Source: Ruminiclostridium sp. (GTDB lineage: Bacteria; Bacillota; Clostridia; Oscillospirales; Ruminococcaceae). Taken from it: a DNA stretch of 60,812 bases. Position numbers and translations under genes: made by a program. The stretch is taken from NCBI GenBank assembly GCA_017465545.1, contig JAFTVY010000066.1:1-60812 (forward strand), read 5' to 3'. Under the pieces are notes generated by a model. The model searched no databases. It was not told the DNA's origin and saw only the letters and a list, made by a program, of their open reading frames with translations. Positions 35,101-42,893 of this stretch are shown in pieces. Positions within the stretch are counted from its first letter, which is position 1. Each line of letters opens with the position of its first letter.

Positions 35101-35573
35101 GCTATATCATCGAGCAGTACAAGAACGGTGAATGGACGCGAATCGCAAGAATTGCAGGTAACGCAACAACCACCTACAGAGTGGAAGGTCTCGGCGCATC
35201 CACAAAATACGCCTTCAGAATAAAGGCGTACAAGATGAGCGGAGATACAGCTCTTTACAGTGGTATTGCAAAAATCTACGGCTACACAAATCCTACTGCG
35301 GTATCAGGTCTTGCTATCACAGGTAAGGCGGGTACAGCTTTAAGACTGGGCTGGGATAAGAACACGACCGCAGACGGTTATATCATCGAACAGTACAAGA
35401 GCGGAAAATGGGTAAGAATTGCAAAGTTTACTTCAAACGAAACTCTTACCTACCGTGTAGAAGGACTTGCAAAGGGTACGACCTACAAGTTCAGGGTGCA
35501 GACCTTTAAGACTATAGACGGTATGGCGTATTACGGTGCTTACGTTGCTGTAAGCGGTACGACAAACAAGTAA
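32175..35573 (+). CDS. Secreted papain-family (C1) cysteine peptidase with lectin-like domain and seven Fn3 repeats
   Basis: About 1132 residues, a paralogue of the 17309 protein. Signal peptide ends near TAYA. Catalytic Gln and Cys lie in NQGVWGACWAFST (C about 56), His in SVNHGVTIVGYDD and Asn in WLIKNSWGTD. Again there is no propeptide. The lectin-like region (about 300-475, with ANIFKVKKGETIEGASFF) is followed by seven Fn3 repeats. The frame is open from TTG 32166, but AAAGGA ends at 32165. TTG 32175 gives a 9-nt spacing and MKNKIAK aligns with MEKNKLL of the paralogue, so 32175 is preferred. Both candidate starts are TTG, which suggests modest translation. Confidence 0.88.
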   Translation: MKNKIAKILSLVAASAVVTTSLLSMTAYAATYPSYVNSVEDGYITPVKNQGVWGACWAFSTIAASEASLNKEYGTFMDLSENLLAYTGYSPTPLGTNTTIGNDRIYSQFTPPERYLEAGGNYVFASQLLMNWYGLYEENENYPYNSSDVPSIANKEFTAKEWKEIVNSRPAQLTDYYFVMAEDEDFIDKTKGFINKYGAAAVDYYAREENGDDYSRYTNYIDGEYYYYCYDGWSVNHGVTIVGYDDSIPASYFENDGYKPGGDGGWLIKNSWGTDVYDEGYFWMSYYDPSIDKVFAYDYAMKGDDDYYDNLYSYDGAIYNFYGLSDSLTKTSAANIFKVKKGETIEGASFFTYGNGKAKYEVTLYVNPEPGNPSSGKKASSVQLVSDLNGYQTVEFPDEVKVKKGDTFSVVVTAESLSSSDYVYLFYEYDTEYYEDGTTVEMVVNEGESFISYDDSWRDMKDYYTTIGNACIKAYTNSIAPEVTGFKSGAVTSDTVALTWTKNPYATGYSIEKFDGTKWVQIAIATSPNITNYTAHDLLPGTAYKFRIRAVSADETSTIYGKYSPTLTVNTKMTGTDGFGVKSKSTTAVRLSWEKNVYADGYVIERYKNGWNEVATIKGNSTTEFKVEGLVPGTANKFRIKAYSVTKYGDTVEGDYSATLTANTLMTGVKNFTSTNKVATAVRLNWAKNEYAHGYIIEQYKSGAWTRIARIADGDTVTYRAAGLTPGDAHKFRIKAFTITKYDDVIYSEYTPTLTATTTMTTVSGLTCKSNSTSAIRLGWTKNLYAEGYRLDMFNGTKWETLAIIEGNDVTSYRIDGLKAKTGYKFRMKAYSVTKYGETIYSEKTDTFKANTATSAVSGFKLKDRFSVALRLTWTKNSAAEGYVIEQYKGDKWVEIKTITNNATTSYKVTDLLPSTKYSFRIKAYATTQYGDKTYSVYSDTLTKTTLPAAVTGLSIGGNTSNAIRLNWDKNTSADGYIIEQYKNGEWTRIARIAGNATTTYRVEGLGASTKYAFRIKAYKMSGDTALYSGIAKIYGYTNPTAVSGLAITGKAGTALRLGWDKNTTADGYIIEQYKSGKWVRIAKFTSNETLTYRVEGLAKGTTYKFRVQTFKTIDGMAYYGAYVAVSGTTNK

Positions 35574-35586
35574 ATAAAGCTTTTCA

Positions 35587-35620
35587 ATCCCCGTTATTTT
35601 AAATAACGGGGATAATTTTG
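35587..35620. terminator. Terminator after the second peptidase gene
   Basis: ATCCCCGTTAT (35587-35597) and ATAACGGGGAT (35603-35613) form a perfect 11-bp stem, followed by AATTTTG. This is the intact member of the ATCCCCG(T/C)TA hairpin family. Confidence 0.82.
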
Positions 35621-35656
35621 TAATGCTATTTATGCAATAATTGTGCAGTTTGCAGA

Positions 35657-35685
35657 TTGACGGAAAATGGCTTTTGCAGTATAAT
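35657..35685 (+). promoter_or_regulatory. Promoter of the 601-residue LRR protein gene
   Basis: TTGACG (35657-35662), 17 nt, TATAAT (35680-35685), preceded by TTGTGCAGTTTG (35641-35652). Confidence 0.85.
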
Positions 35686-35718
35686 ATTACCATAGAAATT
35701 AATAACGGAGGCAAAAAA

Positions 35719-37524
35719 ATGAAGAAATTTTTACTCGGAATAGCCGTATTTATCACAACGGCAATACTTTGTATAGTGTCCGCAGGTGCGGAAACCTATG
35801 GTGATTACGAATACAACGTACTCAGCAACGGCACAGTAGAGATTACGGGTTATACCGGTAGTGCTACAAATCTTACAATTCCGTCAAAGATAAACGGAAA
35901 GGCTGTTACCGTAATAGGCGAAATGGCTTTTCACGATTGCAACACTCTTACGTCGGTAACAATTCCTTACGGCGTTACGCTGATAGATAACGGAGCCTTC
36001 TTCAAATGTGAGGAGCTTGTATCGGTTACAATCCCTGCCAGCGTTAAAACGCTTGATAATAACTGCTTTTACTGGTGCACGTCTCTTAAATCGGTTAAGA
36101 TTCCAAAGGGCGTTACAACTATAGGCAAAAGTGTTTTTTACTACTGCTATTCTCTTACGTCAGTCACAATTCCTGACAGCGTCACAACTATAGGTCACGG
36201 AGCCTTCAACAGCTGTAGCTCTCTTACGTCTATTGTAATCCCTGATAGTGTTACAAGCTTAGGCGACTACGCCTTCAGATATTGCACGTCCCTCAAATCC
36301 GTCAAATTATCTGATAAATTGACAATTATAGACGAAAATACGTTCTATGCTTGCTGGTCTCTTACTTCGATCTCGATTCCGAATAGTATTAAGACTATAG
36401 GAGAATATGCTTTCTGCGGATGCAATTCACTTAAATCAGTTGTAATTCCAGCTAACGTTAAAAGCATAGGAGAGTATACTTTCTATCAGTGCGAATCACT
36501 TACGTCGATCACCGTCCTCGGCAGCACTACTTCTATAGGCAAATTAGCTTTTGGTTTTGACGGTTACGACCATGATACGGAAACTCACATAATGGTAGAC
36601 GGCGTTGTTATCAACTGCTACAAGGATTCGCCTGCTTACAGATATGCTGTTAACAATAAAGTAAATTACAAGTTAATCTCCGGGCCCACAATCGTATCAG
36701 GCTTCGGAATATCCGTCCGTACAAGTAACTCTCTCACCCTCAGCTGGACAAAGAATACCTCCGCCAACGGTTATATTCTCGAACAGTTTAACGGTAGCAA
36801 GTGGGTAAGAATTGCCAAGATAACAAACCCTGCGGCGACTACGTACAAGCTTACAGGACTTAAGGCAGGTACAGTCTATAAGTTCAGAATGAGAGCCTAC
36901 AAAACCTTTGTTTCACAAGCGCTTTACAGCGACTATACAAGCACCCTGGCAGTCCGTACAAATCCTTCTGACGTATCAGGCCTGAAGCTTGGCGGCAGAA
37001 CGTCCAACGCTCTTCGTCTTAACTGGACAAAGAACGCTTCTGCAGACGGCTATATAGTAGAACAGTATAAGAATGGTAGCTGGGTAAGAATAGCAAGAAT
37101 CTCAGGCAATGCTACCACAACCTACCGTATATCAGGTCTTGCGGCTTCTACACAGTATAAGTTCAGGGTAAAGGCATACAAGATGAGCGGTTCTACTGCC
37201 CTTTACAGCGGCTATACCTCCACACTTGCAGCTTATACAAACCCTTCTGCCGTATCGGGACTCAGAGTAAGAAGCAAATCCGACAAGGCGATAAGACTTG
37301 CCTGGAAGCAGAATACCACCGCTGACGGATATATCATAGAGCAGTACAAGAACGGCAAGTGGACACGTATCGCCAGAATAGCAGATAACGAAACTTTATC
37401 CTGCAGAATTGATGGACTTGCGAAGGCTACCACCTACAAATTCAGAGTTGCAACCTACAATATTGAGGACAACGTTGCATACTATGGTGCTTACGTAAGC
37501 GTAAGCGGTACTACGAACAAGTAA
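35719..37524 (+). CDS. Secreted BspA-like LRR protein with three Fn3 repeats
   Basis: About 601 residues. Signal peptide 1-24 (MKKFLLGIAVFITTAILC, ending SAGA), then ETYGDYEY. About ten LRR_5 repeats (SLTSVTIPDSVTTIG pattern) span about 50-320. Three Fn3 repeats follow to the end (ADGYIVEQYKNGSWVRIA type). The frame is open upstream to 35641, but ATG 35719 follows GGAGG by 7 nt and begins the signal peptide, while the upstream part contains the promoter. There is no anchor motif. Probably a small adhesin of the same family as its neighbours; it shares its N-terminal layout with the next gene. Confidence 0.87.
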   Translation: MKKFLLGIAVFITTAILCIVSAGAETYGDYEYNVLSNGTVEITGYTGSATNLTIPSKINGKAVTVIGEMAFHDCNTLTSVTIPYGVTLIDNGAFFKCEELVSVTIPASVKTLDNNCFYWCTSLKSVKIPKGVTTIGKSVFYYCYSLTSVTIPDSVTTIGHGAFNSCSSLTSIVIPDSVTSLGDYAFRYCTSLKSVKLSDKLTIIDENTFYACWSLTSISIPNSIKTIGEYAFCGCNSLKSVVIPANVKSIGEYTFYQCESLTSITVLGSTTSIGKLAFGFDGYDHDTETHIMVDGVVINCYKDSPAYRYAVNNKVNYKLISGPTIVSGFGISVRTSNSLTLSWTKNTSANGYILEQFNGSKWVRIAKITNPAATTYKLTGLKAGTVYKFRMRAYKTFVSQALYSDYTSTLAVRTNPSDVSGLKLGGRTSNALRLNWTKNASADGYIVEQYKNGSWVRIARISGNATTTYRISGLAASTQYKFRVKAYKMSGSTALYSGYTSTLAAYTNPSAVSGLRVRSKSDKAIRLAWKQNTTADGYIIEQYKNGKWTRIARIADNETLSCRIDGLAKATTYKFRVATYNIEDNVAYYGAYVSVSGTTNK

Positions 37525-37535
37525 ATATTTACATG

Positions 37536-37569
37536 ATTTCAGCCCCTCTTATGAGGGGCTGAAATTTTT
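37536..37569 (+). terminator. Terminator after the 601-residue LRR gene
   Basis: TTTCAGCCCCTC and GAGGGGCTGAAA form a 12-bp stem with a TTAT loop (37537-37564), followed by five T residues. Confidence 0.92.
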
Positions 37570-37591
37570 AGTGCAAATCATAAATTTCGCA

Positions 37592-37620
37592 TTGACAAGA
37601 AAAAGATGTAGGAGTATAAT
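37592..37620 (+). promoter_or_regulatory. Promoter of the 713-residue LRR protein gene
   Basis: TTGACA (37592-37597), 17 nt, TATAAT (37615-37620): full consensus, 27 nt before the ATG. Confidence 0.9.
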
Positions 37621-37647
37621 ATTGATATCAAAAAACGGAGGTTAACT

Positions 37648-39789
37648 ATGAAGAAAATTTTATCTGGCTTTGTCGCGTTTGTTACAGCAGCGATACTCTG
37701 TATAATGTCCGCAGGAGCAGAGACATATGGAGATTTCACGTACGTTGTGCGATATGACACGGTGGACACGGTGTTAATTACAGGTTATACGGGTAATGAC
37801 ACTGAACTTATCATCCCATCGGAGATTGACGGCAAAAGAGTTTCAGGGATTGATGGTATGGTTTTCAGAGATTGCACATCTCTTACATCTGTCGTAATTC
37901 CTGATGGTGTTACAAGTATTGGCATTTGGGCTTTTGAGTGTTGCTCTTCCCTTACATCTGTCACAATTCCCGATAGTGTTACAACTATAAAAACGGGTGC
38001 TTTTATGATGTGCACGTCGCTTAAATCTATCACAATCCCCTATGGTGTTACAACAATAGAGTATGATACTTTCATAGATTGTGAATCACTTACGTCTGTC
38101 GTAATCCCCGATAGCGTTACAAGTATTGGCGACCAAGCTTTCCTTGGTTGCAGCTCACTTACATCTGTCACAATTCCCGACAGTGTTACAAATATAGATG
38201 GATACGCTTTCTACGATTGCGACTCCCTTGTACATATCTCAATCCCCGACAGCGTTACAAGTATAGGTGAATACGCTTTCTACGATTGCGAACTCCTTAC
38301 ATCTATCATAATCCCTGACAGTGTTACAAGCATAGGCATGGATGCTTTTGACTATACCAACACTATTTATTGCAATAAGGGATCCTATGCGGAGCAATAT
38401 GCAAAGGAAAACAACTATAACTACAGACTTATTGACGCAGTTTATCCTCCTTCGGATATAGAGCTTGAAGAAATCACTTCAGATAAGCTCGTCCTTAACT
38501 GGGAAAAAGATAATAACGTCGACGGCTATACTATCTATCTTTGGGACGGAGAATCATATGTTGAGCTTGGCACAACAAACGAATGTTCATATGAGATCAA
38601 CAATCTTTCTGCATGCAATAAATATAAAATTGCTATATCCTCATATTTAACGGTTGGCGATGAAGTGATTGAAAGTGAATTTTATGAAACAGAGATCCAG
38701 ACACTTCACAACTATTCCGAAGCATATACCACAGACATAAAGGCAACCTGTGAAAAGGACGGCAGTATGTCAAGACACTGTATGACAGAAGGTTGTACAG
38801 CTACTACCGATGTTACAGTTATCCCCGCAACAGGTCATAACTACATAGAAACTGTAGTAAAACCCACATATACAGAACAGGGCTACACATATCACGAATG
38901 TTCTGTCTGCGGAAACAATTTTAAGGATAATATTGTAGAAAAGCTCACTCTTGAAAAGGTTGCAGGCTTAAAGCTCGGTGGCAGAGCCTCCGACGCTCTT
39001 CGTCTCAACTGGACAAAGAACGACACCGCCGACGGCTACATCATTGAACAGTACAAGGACGGCAAGTGGGTAAGAATAAAGAAGATCACTTCCAACGCTA
39101 CTACAACCTACCGTGTAACAGGTCTTACAGCTGGTACAGCGTATAAGTTCAGAATGAGAGCGTATAAGATGGATGGTACAAAGGCTCTTTACAGCGAATA
39201 TACAAGCACTTTTGCGGCTCGTACAAATCCTTCTGTTGTAACAGGGCTTAAAATCGGCGGCAGAGCTTCCAACGCTCTTCGTCTTAACTGGACAAAGAAC
39301 ACCTCCGCTGACGGCTACATTATCGAACAGTACAAGGATGGCAAGTGGGTAAGAATAAAGAAGGTCACTTCTAACGCTACAACAACTTATCGTGTAGCAG
39401 GTCTTAAGGCTTCTACTCAGTACAAGTTCAGAGTAAGAGCATACAAGATGAGCGGTTCTACCGCCCTTTACAGCGGCTATACCTCCACACTTGCAGCTTA
39501 TACAAACCCTTCCGCAGTTTCAAATCTTAAGATTACCGGCAAGGCAGGTACTGCTTTAAGACTCGGTTGGTCAAAGAATACTTCCGCTGACGGCTACATT
39601 GTAGAAATGTACTCAGGTGGCAAGTGGGTAAGAGTCGCAAAAGTTACTTCAAACGCAACTATTACTTATCGTAAGGCTGGTCTTGCAAAGGGTACTACTT
39701 ACAAGTTCAGAGTAGCAACCTACAATATTGAGGACAACGTTGCATACTATGGTGCTTACGTTACTGTAAGCGGTACGACAAATTCATAA
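37648..39789 (+). CDS. Secreted BspA-like LRR protein with Cys-rich unit and Fn3 repeats
   Basis: 713 residues. Signal peptide 1-24 (ends SAGA), then ETYGDFTY as in the previous gene. LRR_5 repeats at about 45-250, an Fn3-like domain (about 272-352), a Cys-rich unit like those of the giant protein (CEKDGSMSRHCMTEGC, then HECSVCG, about 355-435), and three Fn3 repeats to the end. It therefore combines the head of the 601-residue protein with the middle part of the 2065-residue one, as expected from module shuffling. The last 800 bp are an inverted near-copy of the end of the gene at 21351-25001. Confidence 0.87.
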   Translation: MKKILSGFVAFVTAAILCIMSAGAETYGDFTYVVRYDTVDTVLITGYTGNDTELIIPSEIDGKRVSGIDGMVFRDCTSLTSVVIPDGVTSIGIWAFECCSSLTSVTIPDSVTTIKTGAFMMCTSLKSITIPYGVTTIEYDTFIDCESLTSVVIPDSVTSIGDQAFLGCSSLTSVTIPDSVTNIDGYAFYDCDSLVHISIPDSVTSIGEYAFYDCELLTSIIIPDSVTSIGMDAFDYTNTIYCNKGSYAEQYAKENNYNYRLIDAVYPPSDIELEEITSDKLVLNWEKDNNVDGYTIYLWDGESYVELGTTNECSYEINNLSACNKYKIAISSYLTVGDEVIESEFYETEIQTLHNYSEAYTTDIKATCEKDGSMSRHCMTEGCTATTDVTVIPATGHNYIETVVKPTYTEQGYTYHECSVCGNNFKDNIVEKLTLEKVAGLKLGGRASDALRLNWTKNDTADGYIIEQYKDGKWVRIKKITSNATTTYRVTGLTAGTAYKFRMRAYKMDGTKALYSEYTSTFAARTNPSVVTGLKIGGRASNALRLNWTKNTSADGYIIEQYKDGKWVRIKKVTSNATTTYRVAGLKASTQYKFRVRAYKMSGSTALYSGYTSTLAAYTNPSAVSNLKITGKAGTALRLGWSKNTSADGYIVEMYSGGKWVRVAKVTSNATITYRKAGLAKGTTYKFRVATYNIEDNVAYYGAYVTVSGTTNS
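38960..39789 (+). repeat. Fn3 block with a near-identical inverted copy at about 21351-22190
   Basis: The DNA for the three terminal Fn3 repeats matches, on the opposite strand, that of the 1216-residue LRR protein. Long runs are identical (for example the block encoding SAVSNLKITGKAGTALRLGW) with scattered differences. By eye identity is high over most of about 800 bp. The two copies lie about 17 kb apart in inverted orientation. Confidence 0.75.
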
Positions 39790-39837
39790 CAAGAGCTTTC
39801 GCCATATAAAGAAGGCAAGTCTGCCTTATACAACAGA

Positions 39838-39868
39838 AGAGAACTGCCGTGGTGCAGTTCTCTTTTTC
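39838..39868 (+). terminator. Terminator closing the secreted-protein island
   Basis: AGAGAACTGC (39838-39847) and GCAGTTCTCT (39854-39863) form a 10-bp stem with a 6-nt loop, followed by TTTTC. Confidence 0.88.
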
Positions 39869-39993
39869 ATTTACTTTATCATAAATATTCTCAAAAGAGC
39901 AAAATGCATTTGCCACTGTGAAAAAATTTTCCTAAAAAACAGAACAAAACGACGTTTTCTTTAGTCTGATAGGGTGAAAGGGGGAGGAAAAGC

Positions 39994-40536
39994 ATGAAGG
40001 ACGAAAAACTTATACAGCTGTATTTTGATCGCGACGAAAGTGCTGTAAAGCAAACAGAAGAAAAATACGGAAGGCTGTGCAGGAAGATCTCCTACGAAAT
40101 ACTTAAAAATGAAGAAGACTGTGAAGAATGTATAAACAGCTCCTATCTTAAAGTATGGAACAGCATTCCACCTACAAAACCCGAATCCTTCAGCGCCTTT
40201 CTTGTAAAAGTAGTACGCAACACCGCCCTTACCCTGTCACAGAAGCTCGGAAAATACAAAACGGATTATATTTACGATGAGCTTGAAGACGTGCTATGCG
40301 GAAAAGAGCTTGAAAAAATCGTGGATGACAGAAGCATATCCGCTCTTTTAAACAGCTTTCTTGACAGTCAGAAAAAGCGGAACCGTGATATTTTTGTAGC
40401 AAGATATTATTTCAATATGCCCACAAAGACTATCGCAAAATGCTTTGGATTAGAGCACGCCACGGTACGCTCCCAGCTACTGAGGACAAGAACGGCTCTG
40501 CGCACGTATTTGAAGGAAAACGGCATTGATGTCTGA
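39994..40536 (+). CDS. ECF-type RNA polymerase sigma factor (second paralogue)
   Basis: 180 residues, clearly related to the protein at 228-791: the same EDCEECINSSYLKVWNSIPP region-2 helix and a region 4 with FVARYYFNMPTKTIAKCFGL and RSQLLRTRTALRTYL. GGGGGAGG lies about 7 nt before the ATG. The gene is followed 14 nt later by the membrane-anchored LRR protein, its likely regulator. A possible ECF-like promoter, CAGAAC (39940-39945), 18 nt, GTCTGA (39964-39969), precedes it. Placed directly beside the secreted LRR/Fn3 genes, but their promoters are of the sigma-A type, so direct control of them is not shown. Confidence 0.9.
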   Translation: MKDEKLIQLYFDRDESAVKQTEEKYGRLCRKISYEILKNEEDCEECINSSYLKVWNSIPPTKPESFSAFLVKVVRNTALTLSQKLGKYKTDYIYDELEDVLCGKELEKIVDDRSISALLNSFLDSQKKRNRDIFVARYYFNMPTKTIAKCFGLEHATVRSQLLRTRTALRTYLKENGIDV

Positions 40537-40550
40537 AAGGAGGATATTTA

Positions 40551-42848
40551 ATGAACGTACAGGATAACAAATGGAAAAATATAATAAACGGCATAGATGA
40601 CAGACATATAAGCGATACCGTAAAGTCTCTCCGGAAAGGCTTTGATCGGTACACCAACTCGGATGAGCTTATAATAATATCAGATCCTGCTGACAAAAAT
40701 GAGCAGGTGAAGGAAAAGAAAAAATTTACGGCATTCCTTCCCGTTGCCGCCGCAATTGCGGTAGCTGTCGGAATCGGTACGGTATCAGCTACGGTGTTAA
40801 CAAACACGAAGCTTTTCTCCCCTCCCTCCGTCACTCAATCGGGCGAAGCTGAGAGTACCCCCGGATATGAATTTGACGAAAAGGAAACGCCCTACTTCAG
40901 CTTCTTCACACCTGACCACAACAAGGAAGAGGTCTATATCTTAGGATATAAAGGCTTTGCCGAAAACGTAGTCATACCCGAAACCCTTTACGGCAGAAAG
41001 GTAATCGGTTTATGCGAATATGCATTCTCCGGGTGTACAGATATAAAAACTATCACGCTACCCGAAGCCATAACAGAAATACCCGACCATTGCTTTTTTA
41101 AATGCGAAAATCTCACAAACGTGTATTTTAACGGCAGGATAAATAACATAGGAGAAAGCGCATTTTCAGAATGCTGGTCTCTTAAGAGTTTTACTATACC
41201 TGAAAACGTAACAGAAATAAAGAACAGCACCTTCTATAAAAGCGGCTTAAAGGAAGTAAAGCTCCACGATAAAATCACAGCTATAGGCAAAAATGCCTTT
41301 GGTCACTGCGCAAACCTTAAAGAAATAAATATACCGGATAGTGTAAAAAATATCGGAGAAGCCGCCTTTTCGACGGATGTAAGCCTTAAATCCGTCACTC
41401 TCCCTGAGGGCATAGAAGAGCTTGCTCCACGCATCTTTGAGGACTGCTGGGAGCTTTCCGGCATAACCCTTCCGTCAGGGCTCAAAACCATCGGAGAAGC
41501 CGCATTTGAGGATTGTCTCTCTCTTGTCAATATCAGAGTTCCCGAAACGGTGACCAGAGTCGGCGAACGTGCCTATAAACATTGCATAAAGCTGGAAACG
41601 GTTATTCTCCCTTCAGGACTTAACGAGATATGTACCTCCACCTTTACTGATTGCGAATCTTTAGAAACGATAAAGCTCCCCGAAAACCTGAAATATCTCC
41701 GTAGCAGTGCCTTTTCAGGCTGTACCTCTCTTAAGGAGATAGAGCTGCCCGAAGGACTGCTGGAAATTCATCACACATTTTACGATTGCAGTTCTCTTGA
41801 AAATATCAGCATCCCCGACAGCGTAATCGTTCTGAACGGCGGATTCGGAAACTGTACCTCTCTTGAGTCGGTAAAGCTCCCCCGTGGGCTTGAATTTATC
41901 GGTGGTAACACCTTTGCAGGTTGTACTGTGCTTAAGAGCATAGAGCTACCCGACACTCTTACAAGAATAGGGGAGTCTGCCTTTGCAAGCTGCATATCGT
42001 TAAAGCAGGTTGAAGTACCTGACTCTGTCGCATTTATCGAAGAAGGTGCCTTCTGGCAATGCAGAGCTTTAGAATCAGTTACACTCCCCGATAGCGTACA
42101 AAGTATAGGAAAGGGCGTCTTTGCCTACTGCACCTCGCTGAGAAGTATCTCCATACCTCAAAAAATAACAAAGCTGGAATCAAGTGTTTTCATGAACTGC
42201 TCCACTCTCACAGAAGTAAATTTCAAGGGTAATATAACGGAAATAGGCGACAGAGCCTTTGAACAATGTCTGGCGCTGAAAAGTATCGATATCAAACCCA
42301 GCGTCACAAGCATAGGAGCACAGGCATTTTCGGAATGCGTAAAGCTGGAAAGCGTTACTATCCCCGATGGTATTGATAAGATTCCCGACAGTGCTTTTTA
42401 CAGATGTCTTAATCTTAAATCCGTTACTCTCCCCGACAGTATCGAGGAAATAGGCTCCAGCGCCTTTTCACAGTGTAACAGACTGACAGAGATAAAAATC
42501 CCCGAAAGCGTCGAAAGCATCGGGAAATACGCCTTTGGCAACTGTACCTCTCTGACTGAGATTACCCTGCCGGAAAAGGTAACTCTTATAAGAGAATACA
42601 CCTTTACAGGCTGTACTGGTCTTAAAAACGTGTATATTCCCGATTCTGTAACCGAAATTTATAACTGGGCATTTGAAAACTGCTCCTCACTTAAAGAAAT
42701 AGTAATCCCCGAAAACGTTACACGTATCCAGCCCAACGTCTTCGGCAACATAGAACTTGCCAAAAAAATACCGATAATCGTATGCAAGGAAAATTCAGCC
42801 GCTCATAGCTTTGCAACCGAAAACGGTCTTGCGTATGAAATAAGATAA
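40551..42848 (+). CDS. Membrane-anchored BspA-like LRR protein, probable anti-sigma/sensor partner
   Basis: 765 residues. Cytoplasmic N-terminus (1-59) with the motif GIDDRHI at 14-20, comparable to DIDDELI of the beta-propeller protein at 784. One transmembrane helix (about 60-83). Then about 25 LRR_5 repeats (about 125-745) of the type IPDSVTEI...AFENCSSLKEI. No signal peptide, no Fn3 tail. Position directly after an ECF gene and the N-in/C-out topology suggest an anti-sigma factor whose LRR solenoid is the sensing part. The N-terminal region lacks the HxxxCxxC zinc motif of classical anti-sigma domains. No site-1 protease site can be recognised by eye. Confidence 0.75.
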   Translation: MNVQDNKWKNIINGIDDRHISDTVKSLRKGFDRYTNSDELIIISDPADKNEQVKEKKKFTAFLPVAAAIAVAVGIGTVSATVLTNTKLFSPPSVTQSGEAESTPGYEFDEKETPYFSFFTPDHNKEEVYILGYKGFAENVVIPETLYGRKVIGLCEYAFSGCTDIKTITLPEAITEIPDHCFFKCENLTNVYFNGRINNIGESAFSECWSLKSFTIPENVTEIKNSTFYKSGLKEVKLHDKITAIGKNAFGHCANLKEINIPDSVKNIGEAAFSTDVSLKSVTLPEGIEELAPRIFEDCWELSGITLPSGLKTIGEAAFEDCLSLVNIRVPETVTRVGERAYKHCIKLETVILPSGLNEICTSTFTDCESLETIKLPENLKYLRSSAFSGCTSLKEIELPEGLLEIHHTFYDCSSLENISIPDSVIVLNGGFGNCTSLESVKLPRGLEFIGGNTFAGCTVLKSIELPDTLTRIGESAFASCISLKQVEVPDSVAFIEEGAFWQCRALESVTLPDSVQSIGKGVFAYCTSLRSISIPQKITKLESSVFMNCSTLTEVNFKGNITEIGDRAFEQCLALKSIDIKPSVTSIGAQAFSECVKLESVTIPDGIDKIPDSAFYRCLNLKSVTLPDSIEEIGSSAFSQCNRLTEIKIPESVESIGKYAFGNCTSLTEITLPEKVTLIREYTFTGCTGLKNVYIPDSVTEIYNWAFENCSSLKEIVIPENVTRIQPNVFGNIELAKKIPIIVCKENSAAHSFATENGLAYEIR

Positions 42849-42854
42849 AATAAA

Positions 42855-42893
42855 ATCAGGGAAGCGCATTTCGGCGTTTCCCTGATATTTTTA
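42855..42893. terminator. Bidirectional terminator between the LRR sensor gene and fruK
   Basis: ATCAGGGAAGCGC (42855-42867) pairs with GCGTTTCCCTGAT (42874-42886) with one G-T pair, followed by ATTTTT on the plus strand. It overlaps the space before the minus-strand fruK stop. Confidence 0.85.

Noticed and set aside
17309-39789. A cellulosome-like or sortase-anchored system
   Set aside because: No dockerin calcium loops, cohesin domains, LPXTG motifs or SLH domains could be seen in any of the secreted proteins.
39994-40550. Direct control of the secreted island by the adjacent ECF sigma factor through its own promoter type
   Set aside because: All island genes have TTGAC/TATAAT-type promoters with 17-bp spacers. 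No shared ECF-like promoter was found before them.
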